Positions 16,964 through 25,615 of a stretch of DNA of 64,000 nt are shown piece by piece. Where the stretch lies: contig JAAFIF010000005.1 in the NCBI GenBank assembly GCA_013298625.1, forward strand, positions 1-64,000, given 5' to 3'. Positions within the stretch are counted from its first letter, which is position 1. The number at the start of each line of letters is the position of its first letter. Made by a program: the position numbers and the translations under genes. The notes beneath the pieces were generated by a model. The model saw nothing but the letters and a program-made list of their open reading frames with translations, did not search any database and was not told where the DNA came from. Source of the DNA: Myxococcales bacterium (GTDB lineage Bacteria; Myxococcota_A; Polyangia; Polyangiales; Ga0077539).

Positions 16964-19636
16964 TCACTGCACGAGCGTGTAGAGCTTCGCGAGCGCCTCG
17001 TCGATCTTGGTGACGTCCGTTCCGCCCGCCTGCGCCATGTCCGCGCGGCCGCCGCCGCCGCCGCCCACGACCGCAGAGAGCTCCTTCACGAGCTTGCCCG
17101 CGTTGTGCTTCGTCGTCAGCGCCTTCGAGACAGTGCACACGATCGAGACCTTCGCGCCGTCCACGCCCGCGACGGCGACGACCGCGTTGCCGAGCTTGTC
17201 GCGCAGCTTCTCGGCCACCTCGCGCAGCGTCGCAGCGTCCCCGACAGGGGCCTTGTACGCGAGCACCATCACGTCGCCGACGGCGCGCGCTTCGCTCGTG
17301 GGATCGCTCGCGCCCGAGCCGCCTTCCGCGAGCTTCTTCTCGAGCGCGCGCACTTGCTTGCTGAGCTCCTTCTGCTCGTCGATCGATCGCTTCACGCGCT
17401 CGACCAGCTCGCTCGGGCCCGCCTTCATCGCAGCCGCCGCGTCGCGAACGCGGCCCTCTTGCTCGCGCACGTACGCGAGCGCGTTGAGCCCAGTCGCGCC
17501 CACCACGCGACGAACGCCGCGCGCCACGGGCTCGTCGCTCACGAGCTTGAAGAGCCCGATGTCGCCCGTGCGATTCGCGTGCGTTCCGCCGCACAGCTCG
17601 ACGCTCTCGGAGCCGATGTGGAGCATGCGCACGACGTCGCCGTAGTTCTCTTCGAAGATCATCATGGCGCCCGCCTTGCGCGCGTCCTCTTGCGAGGTCA
17701 CGTCCGTGCGGATCGGCAGGTTCGCGAGGATGTCCTTGTTGACCAGGTCTTCGATCTCGACGATCTCCGCCGCGGTGAGCGCGCGCTCCGTCGCGTAGTC
17801 GAAGCGCATCGTGTCCGGGCCCACCTTCGATCCGCGCTGGGTCGCAGTGGGTCCGAGCACCTTGCGCAGCGCCCAGTGAAGCAAGTGCGTCGCCGAGTGA
17901 TTGCGGCGCGTCGCCGAGCGCGAGTCGTGATCGACCACGAGCTTCACGTTCGCGCCCTTGTGCGCGGTGCCGCTCTTGATCTTCGCCACGTGCACGACGA
18001 GCCCGTCGACGGGCTTCTGCGTGTCCACGATCGTCGCAGTGAAATCGCTGCTCGAAATCACTCCGCGATCACCCACCTGCCCGCCCGACTCGCCGTAGAA
18101 CGGCGTGACCGGCGTGACGATGTACACCGCGTCGCCCTCGCTCGCAGAGGGCACAAGCGCGCCGTCCTTGATGATCAACGCGACGGTGCTCGCGTCCTCT
18201 TCGCGGTCGTACCCGGTGAACACGACGGGCTTCTCCAGGCCCAATCGCGCCTGCTTGAACACTTCCGCGGTGCCCGACGCGATCGTGCCGCGCTTGTTCT
18301 TCGAGAGCTCTGCGAACGCGTCGCGCGCGCGATCGAACTCCGCGTGGTCGACGACGAAGCCCTGCTCTTGTCCGATGACCTCGGTGAGGTCCAGCGGAAA
18401 TCCATAGGTAGAATACAGGTCGAACGCGAAGTCGCCCGGCATCACGCGCGAGCTTCCCTCCGTGCGCCAGCCCTTGAACTCGCTGATGAGCTTCTGCCCG
18501 AGCGGGAGCTTCTCGCGAAACAACACCTCTTCGCTCTTGGTCTGCGCGACGATGAACTCGCGCTGCTCGCGCAGGCTCGGGTACGTGTTGCCGAGCATGT
18601 CGATCACGCGCTCGCACATGCGATGAAACTGCACATCGTCGATGCCGAGCTTCTTCGCGTGACGAATCGCGCGACGCATCACCGAGCGCAGCGCGGAGCC
18701 GCGGCCTTCGTTCGAGGGCGTCTCGCCTTCGCTCAAGCAGATCGCGGTCAAGCGCGAGTGGTCCGCGAGGACGCGCATCGAGACGTCGGCTTCGCTGTCG
18801 GTCGCGCCGTATTTCTTTCCTGCGATTTCGCCGGCGAACTCAGCGAGAGGCCGGAGCAGATCCGTGTCGTAGTTGCTCGAGACGCCCTGCATGACCGCGC
18901 ACAGGCGCTCGAGGCCCATGCCCGTGTCGACCGACTGCATCGGGAGCGGCGTGAGCTTTCCGTCTGCAGAGCGATCGAACTGCATGAAGACGTTGTTCCA
19001 GATCTCGACCCAGCCCTTGCCGTCCGCGCCGGGCTCTTCGCCGAAGGTCTTGGGATCGGGCTCGATCCCGCCCATCGCGTAGTGGATCTCTGTGCACGGG
19101 CCGCACGGGCCGGTGTCGCCCATGGACCAGAAGTTGTCCTTCTTTCCCATGCCGATGATGCGGTCGTCGCCGAAGCCCGTGACCTGCTTCCAGATCTCGC
19201 GCGCCTCGTCGTCCGCGGGCAGCCCGTCTTCGCCGCCGAACACCGTGATCACCAGGCGCTCGCTCGGGATCTGACAGACCTTCGTCAGAAACTCCCACGC
19301 GAACGCGATCGCGTCGCGCTTGAAGTAGTCGCCGAACGAGAAGTTTCCGAGCATCTCGAAGAACGTGTGGTGGCGCGCGGTGCGGCCCACGTTCTCGAGG
19401 TCGTTGTGCTTGCCCGACATGCGGATGCACTTCTGCGCGGTCGTCGCGCGCGTGTACGGGCGCTTCTCTTTGCCCGAAAACACGTCCTTGAATTGCACCA
19501 TCCCCGAGTTGGCGAACAGCAGCGTCGCGTCGCCCTTCGGAGCGACGCCGCTCGACGCAACGACGGTGTGACCCTTGGACTCGAAGAACGACAGAAACGC
19601 GCGGCGGAGCTCGTCCGCAGTTCGGGGTGTACTCAT
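16964..19636 (-). CDS. alaS: Alanyl-tRNA synthetase
   Basis: Charges tRNA-Ala with alanine and hydrolyses mischarged Ser/Gly-tRNA. The length (890 residues) is normal for bacterial AlaS. The class II catalytic domain includes FANSGMVQFKDVF and RHHTFFEMLGNFSFGDYFK in the first 110 residues. The editing domain has its zinc ligands HSATH near residue 578 and CGGTH near residue 679. The C-terminal C-Ala domain shows the usual glycine-rich stretch (VGGGGGGRADMAQAGG). It starts at ATG. Confidence 0.97.
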   Translation of the reverse strand: MSTPRTADELRRAFLSFFESKGHTVVASSGVAPKGDATLLFANSGMVQFKDVFSGKEKRPYTRATTAQKCIRMSGKHNDLENVGRTARHHTFFEMLGNFSFGDYFKRDAIAFAWEFLTKVCQIPSERLVITVFGGEDGLPADDEAREIWKQVTGFGDDRIIGMGKKDNFWSMGDTGPCGPCTEIHYAMGGIEPDPKTFGEEPGADGKGWVEIWNNVFMQFDRSADGKLTPLPMQSVDTGMGLERLCAVMQGVSSNYDTDLLRPLAEFAGEIAGKKYGATDSEADVSMRVLADHSRLTAICLSEGETPSNEGRGSALRSVMRRAIRHAKKLGIDDVQFHRMCERVIDMLGNTYPSLREQREFIVAQTKSEEVLFREKLPLGQKLISEFKGWRTEGSSRVMPGDFAFDLYSTYGFPLDLTEVIGQEQGFVVDHAEFDRARDAFAELSKNKRGTIASGTAEVFKQARLGLEKPVVFTGYDREEDASTVALIIKDGALVPSASEGDAVYIVTPVTPFYGESGGQVGDRGVISSSDFTATIVDTQKPVDGLVVHVAKIKSGTAHKGANVKLVVDHDSRSATRRNHSATHLLHWALRKVLGPTATQRGSKVGPDTMRFDYATERALTAAEIVEIEDLVNKDILANLPIRTDVTSQEDARKAGAMMIFEENYGDVVRMLHIGSESVELCGGTHANRTGDIGLFKLVSDEPVARGVRRVVGATGLNALAYVREQEGRVRDAAAAMKAGPSELVERVKRSIDEQKELSKQVRALEKKLAEGGSGASDPTSEARAVGDVMVLAYKAPVGDAATLREVAEKLRDKLGNAVVAVAGVDGAKVSIVCTVSKALTTKHNAGKLVKELSAVVGGGGGGRADMAQAGGTDVTKIDEALAKLYTLVQ

Positions 19637-19705
19637 GGCAGTCGTGCGTGGCCTCGTAACGCCATTACCGCGCGGACGCCAGAGGATGCAGCACCCTGCG
19701 AGCGC

Positions 19706-21115
19706 TCAGCCCCCGGACGGAGTCGCCCCGCCGCCCGCGGCCGCCGCGGGAGCCGCCCGCGAGGGGACCCGCACGCCGAACGCGTACGAGACGCCCACGT
19801 GCACGCGCATGAAGTCGTCCACGGAGTCGCTGCCGGTGCCCACGTCCGCCCGGCCCGCGAAGGACGTTCGGTACCGCAAGAACTCGCCCGTCGCGCGCAC
19901 GGCGAGGCCAGGGACGGCGCCGTCGAAGCGCAGCTCCATGCCGCCGCCGCCGCCGAAGGCCCAGGAGATGGGCGCGTTTTCGCCGTACGCCGAGCGCGCT
20001 TCGCTGCCCACGGACACCACGCGCAGCTCGCCCATGAACAGCATCGAGAGCTCGATCGAGCCGTTGGCCACGAGCGGAACCGCCCCTTCGCTCCGCGCCC
20101 TTCCGCCGATGTACGTCATGCGAACGACCTGCGCCGCGAGCGGCAGTCGCATCGTGTTGACGTCGAACGTGTGATACGAAAATCCAAAATCCCCGCGAAA
20201 CGCCCCACCGCCTGGCGGCAGGTACGCGACCGCGAACCCGCCCCCGACGTCGAACGCCGACGTCGGCAGCGCGACGACCTGGTTCTCTGGCGTGGTCCCG
20301 CGCGACGAAATCACGATCGGCAGCGTCCCGTACGCGAACGCGCCGATGCCGAGCCGATCGTTTTGCCCGCGGTACATCACGCGAACGTCGAGGCCGCCCT
20401 CGAAGAAGCCGCCGTTTTCGTAGCCGCGCGGAGAGCGCTCGCCGAGGATCGGCATGCGCCACGAGCGCGTCGACCACCCCGCGTGCAGCCCGAGTTGCAA
20501 GAACCCCAGGCCCGGAAGCGCGCGCACGCCCTCGGTCGGCGCCGGCCCCGACGGCTCAGTCGACTGCGAACTGTCCGGCGGATTGCCGTTGGTATTGGCG
20601 TTGGCGTTGGCCGCGTTGGTCGCGACGGGCTGCCTGCGACCTGCGGCGTCGCGGATGTGCCTCGAGAGCTCCTGCCAGAGGTCTGGCTCGAGGGCGTCGA
20701 GGTCGTCCACGCGACCGATCTCGAGGTTGACCGTGCCGATGATCGCGCCGTCGCGGCCGCGGGCGACGCGCAAACGCAGCGCCAGCCGGCGGCCGTTGCG
20801 CGAGAGATCGCCGATCACCACGGCGTCGAGGCGCAGCTCGCGGCTCACCACGGCGATGTCTTCTTCGCCGACGCGACCGACGACGCCGAGCCGCGAAGCC
20901 ACGCCGAAGTACGTGCTTCCAGGGATCGACTGCACTTCGCCGGCGTGCAACTCGAGGATGGTGTTGAGCTTGTCCGCGAGCGCTTCGGACGTCGGTCCCG
21001 AGACGGGGCCCACCGCGACACGCGCGGGCTGCGCGATCGCGTCGCGTGAGGAGGCGAACGCACACACTGCAGCACTCGCTGCGAACGCCATTCGCCACCA
21101 TGAGCGTGAACGCAT
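19706..21115 (-). CDS. Exported protein: TolB-like N-terminal domain plus barrel-like C-terminus
   Basis: Protein of 469 residues with a signal peptide (MRSRSWWRMAFAASAAVCAF, cleavage near AIA-Q). Residues 30-160 resemble the N-terminal domain of TolB or CsgG-type proteins, with pattern PARVAVGPVSGPTSEALADK, then LDAVVIGDLSRNGRRLALRL. An Asn/Ala/Gly/Pro linker separates this from a C-terminal half with alternating beta-strands and many glycines, consistent with an outer-membrane barrel. No enzyme motif is visible. It is divergent from the TonB-dependent receptor gene with a 99-bp gap, so the two may share control. The chosen ATG gives a normal signal peptide; the frame extends further upstream without one. 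Confidence 0.75.
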   Translation of the reverse strand: MRSRSWWRMAFAASAAVCAFASSRDAIAQPARVAVGPVSGPTSEALADKLNTILELHAGEVQSIPGSTYFGVASRLGVVGRVGEEDIAVVSRELRLDAVVIGDLSRNGRRLALRLRVARGRDGAIIGTVNLEIGRVDDLDALEPDLWQELSRHIRDAAGRRQPVATNAANANANTNGNPPDSSQSTEPSGPAPTEGVRALPGLGFLQLGLHAGWSTRSWRMPILGERSPRGYENGGFFEGGLDVRVMYRGQNDRLGIGAFAYGTLPIVISSRGTTPENQVVALPTSAFDVGGGFAVAYLPPGGGAFRGDFGFSYHTFDVNTMRLPLAAQVVRMTYIGGRARSEGAVPLVANGSIELSMLFMGELRVVSVGSEARSAYGENAPISWAFGGGGGMELRFDGAVPGLAVRATGEFLRYRTSFAGRADVGTGSDSVDDFMRVHVGVSYAFGVRVPSRAAPAAAAGGGATPSGG

Positions 21116-21189
21116 CGTCAACCGAAGGTCAGCGTACCAGAGTCGCGACGCGGGCGGACAGGAGTCTTTTTCGCGGCGGCCGATGGGGC

Positions 21190-21195
21190 TATACA
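21190..21195 (+). promoter_or_regulatory. Candidate -10 box for the TonB-dependent receptor gene
   Basis: TATACA lies 19 bases before the receptor ATG in the divergent intergenic space; the -35 region is a weak T-rich CTTTTT. The predicted leader is about 13 bases with no obvious ribosome binding site. Confidence 0.35.
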
Positions 21196-21214
21196 GCGCG
21201 CACTCAACACTTCC

Positions 21215-23248
21215 ATGCGTGTCGCACACTTCTCATTGATGGCCGCGCTCTGGTGTTCGCTCGCGACGCCAGCGTTGGCGCAGAGCCGTCGTAGACCGCC
21301 TCGCAGGCCGCGCGCTGCGGCGAACGAAGGCGTTGTCGTGCGCGCGAGGCCCGAGCAAGTGCCCGCGACGCGGATGAGCTTTCGCGGCGCTGAGACCAGC
21401 AACACGCCGGGCACCGCGGGGGACGCGACGCGCGTCGTCGCGGCGCAGCCTGGGGTGATGCGATCGCCCTTCGGCGTGGGCTTCTTCGCGGTGCGCGGGA
21501 CCAGCTTCGAGAACACGGGGCTGCTCGTCGAGGGGTTTCCCGTCCCGGTGCTCTATCACTTCGCGGCGGGGCCTTCGGTGTTGCCGACGCGGCTCATCTC
21601 GTCGCTGGATTTCTACCCCGGCGGATACCCCGCGCAGTTCGGGCGCTACTCGGGCGGCATCGTGTCGGTGGAGGTCGCCGCCCCCGAGGTCGACCGACGC
21701 ACGATCGACGCAGAGGTGAGCATCTTCGGCGCGAGCGCAGCGGTGACAGCGCCGCTCGCCGGCAACCGCGGAACCGTGTCGGTCGGCGTGCGACGCAGCT
21801 ACTACGACTTGCTGCTGCCGATCGTGTTTCCCAGCGTGACGCTGAATTTCGGCGACGCACAAGCGGTCGTCGACTGGAAGCTCAGCGATCGAACGCGCGC
21901 GCAGCTCATCGTGATGGGCTCGACCGACGTCTACGACCGCAGCGATCAGCGACGGGCAGCGGGCGCATCGACGCTCAACCGCGACGGCATTCAAGTGCAC
22001 TTCTTCCGCGTGATCGCGAAGATCGAGCACAGGTACACGGGCGGGTTTGCGCTCTCGTTTTCGGGGATGGTCGGCGCCGATGACATTCGCTTCGCGAGCG
22101 CAGACACGGGCAGGCCCGACACGAACATCCGCTACGGCGGAGCGACGGTGGGCGAGCGCGCGAGCATTCGAGTTCCGCTCGGCGCGCAGTGGTCGCTCGG
22201 CGCGGGGATCGACACGCTGGCGACGCTGTTTCGCTCGAGCGTGACGTTTCCCGAGCTGCTGGGGGCGTCGATCACGCCGACGCCGCAGGCCAACCGGTAC
22301 GCGACCTACGCCGAAGCAGACGTCACTCAGTGGGACGTCACGCCGTGGGCCGAAATCTCTGGCCGCGCTGGCATCCTCGACGCGAGTGTCGGCGGCCGCG
22401 CGAGCTACCTGCACTCGGGCGGAAAGAACTACTGGCTCTTCGACCCGCGCGCGGTCTTTCGCCTCGCGCTCGATCGCAGGACCACGCTGGTGCTCTCGTC
22501 GGGGCTCTTCAATCAGCCCGCGCCGTTCTTCGCGCTCGTTCCGCTGCTCGGCAACGGGGCGCTCGGCCCGCAGACGAGCTGGCAATCCTCGGTCGGCGTC
22601 GAGTCGCGGCTCGACGAGGGGTACGACCTTCGCGCCACGTTCTTCGCCACGCGCTTGTGGAACCTCCCGCGCCCCACCAACCAGCTCATCGAAGAGCGCG
22701 ACGGACGCGTCAGCCGCATCCTGCTCACGGACAACGGAGAGGGGTTCGCCTCGGGCGTCGAGCTGTACGTCCGTCGGAGGCTCGCGCGCGGCGTGTTCGG
22801 CTGGCTCTCTGCCACGTGGTCTCGCGCCGAGCGCTGGCTGCCCGGCGGCGCGCCGTACCCGTTCTCGCTCGATCAAGCCTTCGTGCTCAACGCCGCGGCC
22901 TCGTGGGAGATCAACAGCCGTTGGCGCATCGGAGCGCGCTTCTCGCTCTCGACGGGCACGCCCACGAACCGCGTGTACGACGCCACGTTCGACACCGACG
23001 CGAGCACGTTTCGCCCCAACTACTCTGCAGAGGGCGAGCGCCTGCCGCTGTTTCATCAGCTCGACCTGCGCCTCGACTACCGCTTTCGATCGCTCGGCGC
23101 GGACATGAACTTCTACGTCGACGTGCTCAACGCCTACTTCGCGCGCGGCACCGAGGGGTGGAACTTTCAACACGACTACCGCGCCCAGCAGCCGCTGCAG
23201 GGCCTGCCCCTGTTGCCCGTCGTGGGGCTGAAAGCCCAGTGGCGATGA
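21215..23248 (+). CDS. TonB-dependent receptor-like outer-membrane protein
   Basis: The 677-residue protein has a signal peptide (MRVAHFSLMAALWCSLATPA, cut at ALA-Q) and an Arg/Pro-rich patch. A plug domain spans about residues 45-145, including GVVVRARPEQVPATRMSFRG, AVRGTSFENTGLLVEGFPVP and YPGGYPAQFGRYSGGIVSVE. A long beta-barrel follows, ending in a C-terminal aromatic/basic strand (VVGLKAQWR). The plug motifs match TonB-dependent receptors; the classical N-terminal TonB box is not evident. The substrate is unknown. The stop overlaps the next gene by four bases (ATGA), so receptor and lipoprotein are made together. Confidence 0.88.
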   Translation: MRVAHFSLMAALWCSLATPALAQSRRRPPRRPRAAANEGVVVRARPEQVPATRMSFRGAETSNTPGTAGDATRVVAAQPGVMRSPFGVGFFAVRGTSFENTGLLVEGFPVPVLYHFAAGPSVLPTRLISSLDFYPGGYPAQFGRYSGGIVSVEVAAPEVDRRTIDAEVSIFGASAAVTAPLAGNRGTVSVGVRRSYYDLLLPIVFPSVTLNFGDAQAVVDWKLSDRTRAQLIVMGSTDVYDRSDQRRAAGASTLNRDGIQVHFFRVIAKIEHRYTGGFALSFSGMVGADDIRFASADTGRPDTNIRYGGATVGERASIRVPLGAQWSLGAGIDTLATLFRSSVTFPELLGASITPTPQANRYATYAEADVTQWDVTPWAEISGRAGILDASVGGRASYLHSGGKNYWLFDPRAVFRLALDRRTTLVLSSGLFNQPAPFFALVPLLGNGALGPQTSWQSSVGVESRLDEGYDLRATFFATRLWNLPRPTNQLIEERDGRVSRILLTDNGEGFASGVELYVRRRLARGVFGWLSATWSRAERWLPGGAPYPFSLDQAFVLNAAASWEINSRWRIGARFSLSTGTPTNRVYDATFDTDASTFRPNYSAEGERLPLFHQLDLRLDYRFRSLGADMNFYVDVLNAYFARGTEGWNFQHDYRAQQPLQGLPLLPVVGLKAQWR

Positions 23249-24168
23249 ACAGCTATTTCTCAGCCCCTTTGATTCTGTGTGCGTGTATCGCCAGCGGCTG
23301 CGCCCCGCCCTTCGCGTCGCCCGCCGTCGTCGTGTACCCGCGCGTGCTCGCGGTGATCGCCACGCAGCCCACGGTCGCCCCCGGCGCGACCGTCGCGCTC
23401 GAGCCCATCGTCGGCGGCGCGACGAGCGAAGGCACCTTTCGATGGACGCTCTGCGTTCGTCCCGAGCAAGCTTCGACAGGGTTGCCGCTGAGCTCGTTTG
23501 GCGCGTTCGAGCCCGAGCTCGGCTGCGACTCGGCGGGCGCGGTCGCCATCGCCGCGGCGCAGACCGATCGCGCGCCGCGCTTCACGATTCCCAGCGATCT
23601 GTTCGACGACGAGCGTGTGTTGCGCGCGGCGTTCGGCGCGGACCTGCGCGTCGAGACCGCGCGATCGCTCGCGAGAAGAGCAGGCATCTCGGTGGTAGCC
23701 AGCGTCGCGTGGAGCGTCGACGGCGCCATCGCGACGGCGTTCAAGCGAGTGCTCGTGCGCGAAGGAGAGCGCAACACCAACCCTCCCCCGCCGAGCGTTC
23801 GCATGAAGGACCGCGAGCTGCGCGCGGTCGCCTCGCGCGCCGATGAGCGCTGCGAGTTCACCGACGGCAATGGCCCCTTGCGCGTGACGCAGGGAGAGCG
23901 GGTGTTCTTGCAGCCCGACACGAACGACGCGTGGCTCGAAGAGTTCACCTTCGTCGACGCGAGCGGCAACGACGTCACAGTGAGCGAAGGCGTGTTTCGC
24001 AACTGGTTCAGCACCGCGGGGAGCTGGGATTTCGGCCGCGCGCGGGCTCCGGACACCAACCCCACGTGGGTCGCGCCCAAGCGCGCCGGCGACGTGTCCC
24101 TGTGGCTGATCGTGCGCGACGGGCACGGAGGCACCAGCGCTTGCCGATGGTCCGCGGTCGTCGAGTGA
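23245..24168 (+). CDS. Putative lipoprotein paired with the TonB-dependent receptor
   Basis: A 307-residue protein beginning MNSYFSAPLILCACIASGCA, which contains a good lipobox (ASGC), so it is probably lipid-anchored in the periplasm or on the surface. The mature chain has a short Ig-like start (VAPGATVALEPIVGG) and a few cysteines, and ends in a strand-rich segment with the stretch VSLWLIVRDGHGG, reminiscent of the PKD/cadherin-like domains common in myxobacterial surface proteins. No catalytic motif is seen. The ATGA overlap with the receptor implies coupling; it may be an accessory substrate-capturing lipoprotein (inference). Confidence 0.8.
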   Translation: MNSYFSAPLILCACIASGCAPPFASPAVVVYPRVLAVIATQPTVAPGATVALEPIVGGATSEGTFRWTLCVRPEQASTGLPLSSFGAFEPELGCDSAGAVAIAAAQTDRAPRFTIPSDLFDDERVLRAAFGADLRVETARSLARRAGISVVASVAWSVDGAIATAFKRVLVREGERNTNPPPPSVRMKDRELRAVASRADERCEFTDGNGPLRVTQGERVFLQPDTNDAWLEEFTFVDASGNDVTVSEGVFRNWFSTAGSWDFGRARAPDTNPTWVAPKRAGDVSLWLIVRDGHGGTSACRWSAVVE

Positions 24169-24172
24169 GCGC

Positions 24173-24198
24173 GCAACGCTTGCGCGGGGGCGCGTTGC
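24173..24198 (+). terminator. Possible terminator hairpin after the receptor-lipoprotein pair
   Basis: GCAACGC (24173-24179) and GCGTTGC (24192-24198) form a 7-bp stem with a 12-base loop, 5 bases after the lipoprotein stop. No T-run follows. Confidence 0.35.
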
Positions 24199-24217
24199 CT
24201 GAGACAAAATGCCCCCT

Positions 24218-25069
24218 ATGAACCACCGCAGTATCTTCGTTGCCGCTGTCGCGGCCATCGGCACCTTCGCCCTGTCGACCACAGCCCTCGCGCACTCGAA
24301 CGGCGTCACTGGCTCCTCTGTCGGCGGCTGCGCCGGCGGCGCGTGCCACGGCGGCTCGAGCGCGTCGACCATGGTGACCATCGAGGGCCCGACCTCCGTC
24401 GTGCGCGGCTCGATGAACACGTACACGCTGGTGATCGCCAACATGGGCGCAGACCAGTCGGGCGCGGGGCTCAACATCGCAGCCACACAGGGCAGCCTGA
24501 TGGCGGGGACGCCCACGACGCTCGTGCGCGGCGGAGAGATCACGCACTCCAGCACGATCGCGAGGACGGCGGGGACGACGTCGGTGCGCGTTCCGTTCAC
24601 GTGGACGGCGCCCGCCGCCGCGGGCAGCGCACGCATCAACGCCGCTGGCAACGCCGTCAACAACAGCCGCACGTCGGCTGGCGATCAGTGGGCCGTCGGC
24701 TCGCTCGCTATCACCGTCACCGACACCATGATGGCCGACTCGGGCGTCGCTCCGCCGGACAGCGGCGTGGCTCCGCGGGACAGCGGCGTCGCGCCGGTGG
24801 ACTCGGGCGTGGCCCCGCAGGACAGCGGCGTCGCTCCGCAAGACAGCGGCGGCGCCCTCCCGCCGCTCGACAGCGGCGTCGTCCCCCCGCAGGACAGCGG
24901 CGTGGCTCCCCCGCGAGACAGCGGCGTCGCGCCCGCCGATGCTGGCACCACGCCGATGAGCATGGGCGGCTGCGGCTGCACCACGGTCCCGACCGCCGTC
25001 GATCCGCGCGGCGCGCTGCTCGCGGTCGCCGCCCTCGGCGCGATGGTCGCTCGCCGCCGCAAGCGCTGA
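24218..25069 (+). CDS. MYXO-CTERM protein with choice-of-anchor V-type (CxxxxCH) domain
   Basis: Exported 283-residue protein. A signal peptide (MNHRSIFVAAVAAIGTFA) is followed by SNGVTGSSVGGCAGGACHGG, the Cys...Cys-His pattern found at the start of choice-of-anchor V (Reelin-like) domains, and an Ig-like fold to about residue 170. A spacer follows with seven DSGVAP-type repeats plus degenerate copies (24739-24945). The end is a MYXO-CTERM signal: GGCGC near residue 249, a hydrophobic helix and RRRKR. The CxxxxCH could bind haem or form a disulfide, which sequence alone cannot settle. An ATG at 24209 in the same frame is less likely as the start. Confidence 0.85.
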   Translation: MNHRSIFVAAVAAIGTFALSTTALAHSNGVTGSSVGGCAGGACHGGSSASTMVTIEGPTSVVRGSMNTYTLVIANMGADQSGAGLNIAATQGSLMAGTPTTLVRGGEITHSSTIARTAGTTSVRVPFTWTAPAAAGSARINAAGNAVNNSRTSAGDQWAVGSLAITVTDTMMADSGVAPPDSGVAPRDSGVAPVDSGVAPQDSGVAPQDSGGALPPLDSGVVPPQDSGVAPPRDSGVAPADAGTTPMSMGGCGCTTVPTAVDPRGALLAVAALGAMVARRRKR

Positions 25070-25081
25070 GCGCACACACAA

Positions 25082-25615
25082 TCAAGTCGACTGGGGATTC
25101 GCGAGCTCTGGGTCGACTCGGCCCGCCCGGACGCGCCACGCTCGCACGCACTCGCGCACGATGGCCACCGAGCCCCACGAGAGCGCGAGCACCACGCCGA
25201 GGTCCACGCTGCCGCGCCACGGCTGGGGGAGCTTTCGCACGATCAGCACGATCGTCACGATCCCGACGAGCAGCACCCACGCAGAGAAGAGCCTGCGCGG
25301 CGGCGTGTCGAAGAGCGAGAGCGCGTGCAGCGGCGCGAACGCGCGCCCGAGGCTCGTGCCCTGCGTGGACAGGTGCATCAGCCGCGCGGCCATCCTCGGC
25401 GCCAGCACGCTGCCGAACGCGCGATAGCCCTCGCCGTACACGATCACCAGCGTCCACACGACGGTGAACGCGAGCTGCGCGCCCGAGAGCATCCCGTGCG
25501 AGACGCCCTCGTACGCGACGCGCGAGAGCCGCACGATCGCGTCGAGCAGCGAGAGCAGCACCGCGCCTGCGCCCCAGAAGAAGACCCACGCTCGCGGACG
25601 GTCTCGATCGCTCAT
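25082..25615 (-). CDS. Small integral membrane protein, unknown function
   Basis: A 177-residue protein with about four hydrophobic helices (near residues 12-28, 47-62, 107-126 and 138-158), charged ends and no recognised motif. The start codon overlaps the stop of the upstream FG-GAP lipoprotein gene by four bases, so it is the last gene of a three-gene operon. It ends 12 bases from the convergent MYXO-CTERM gene. Confidence 0.75.
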   Translation of the reverse strand: MSDRDRPRAWVFFWGAGAVLLSLLDAIVRLSRVAYEGVSHGMLSGAQLAFTVVWTLVIVYGEGYRAFGSVLAPRMAARLMHLSTQGTSLGRAFAPLHALSLFDTPPRRLFSAWVLLVGIVTIVLIVRKLPQPWRGSVDLGVVLALSWGSVAIVRECVRAWRVRAGRVDPELANPQST

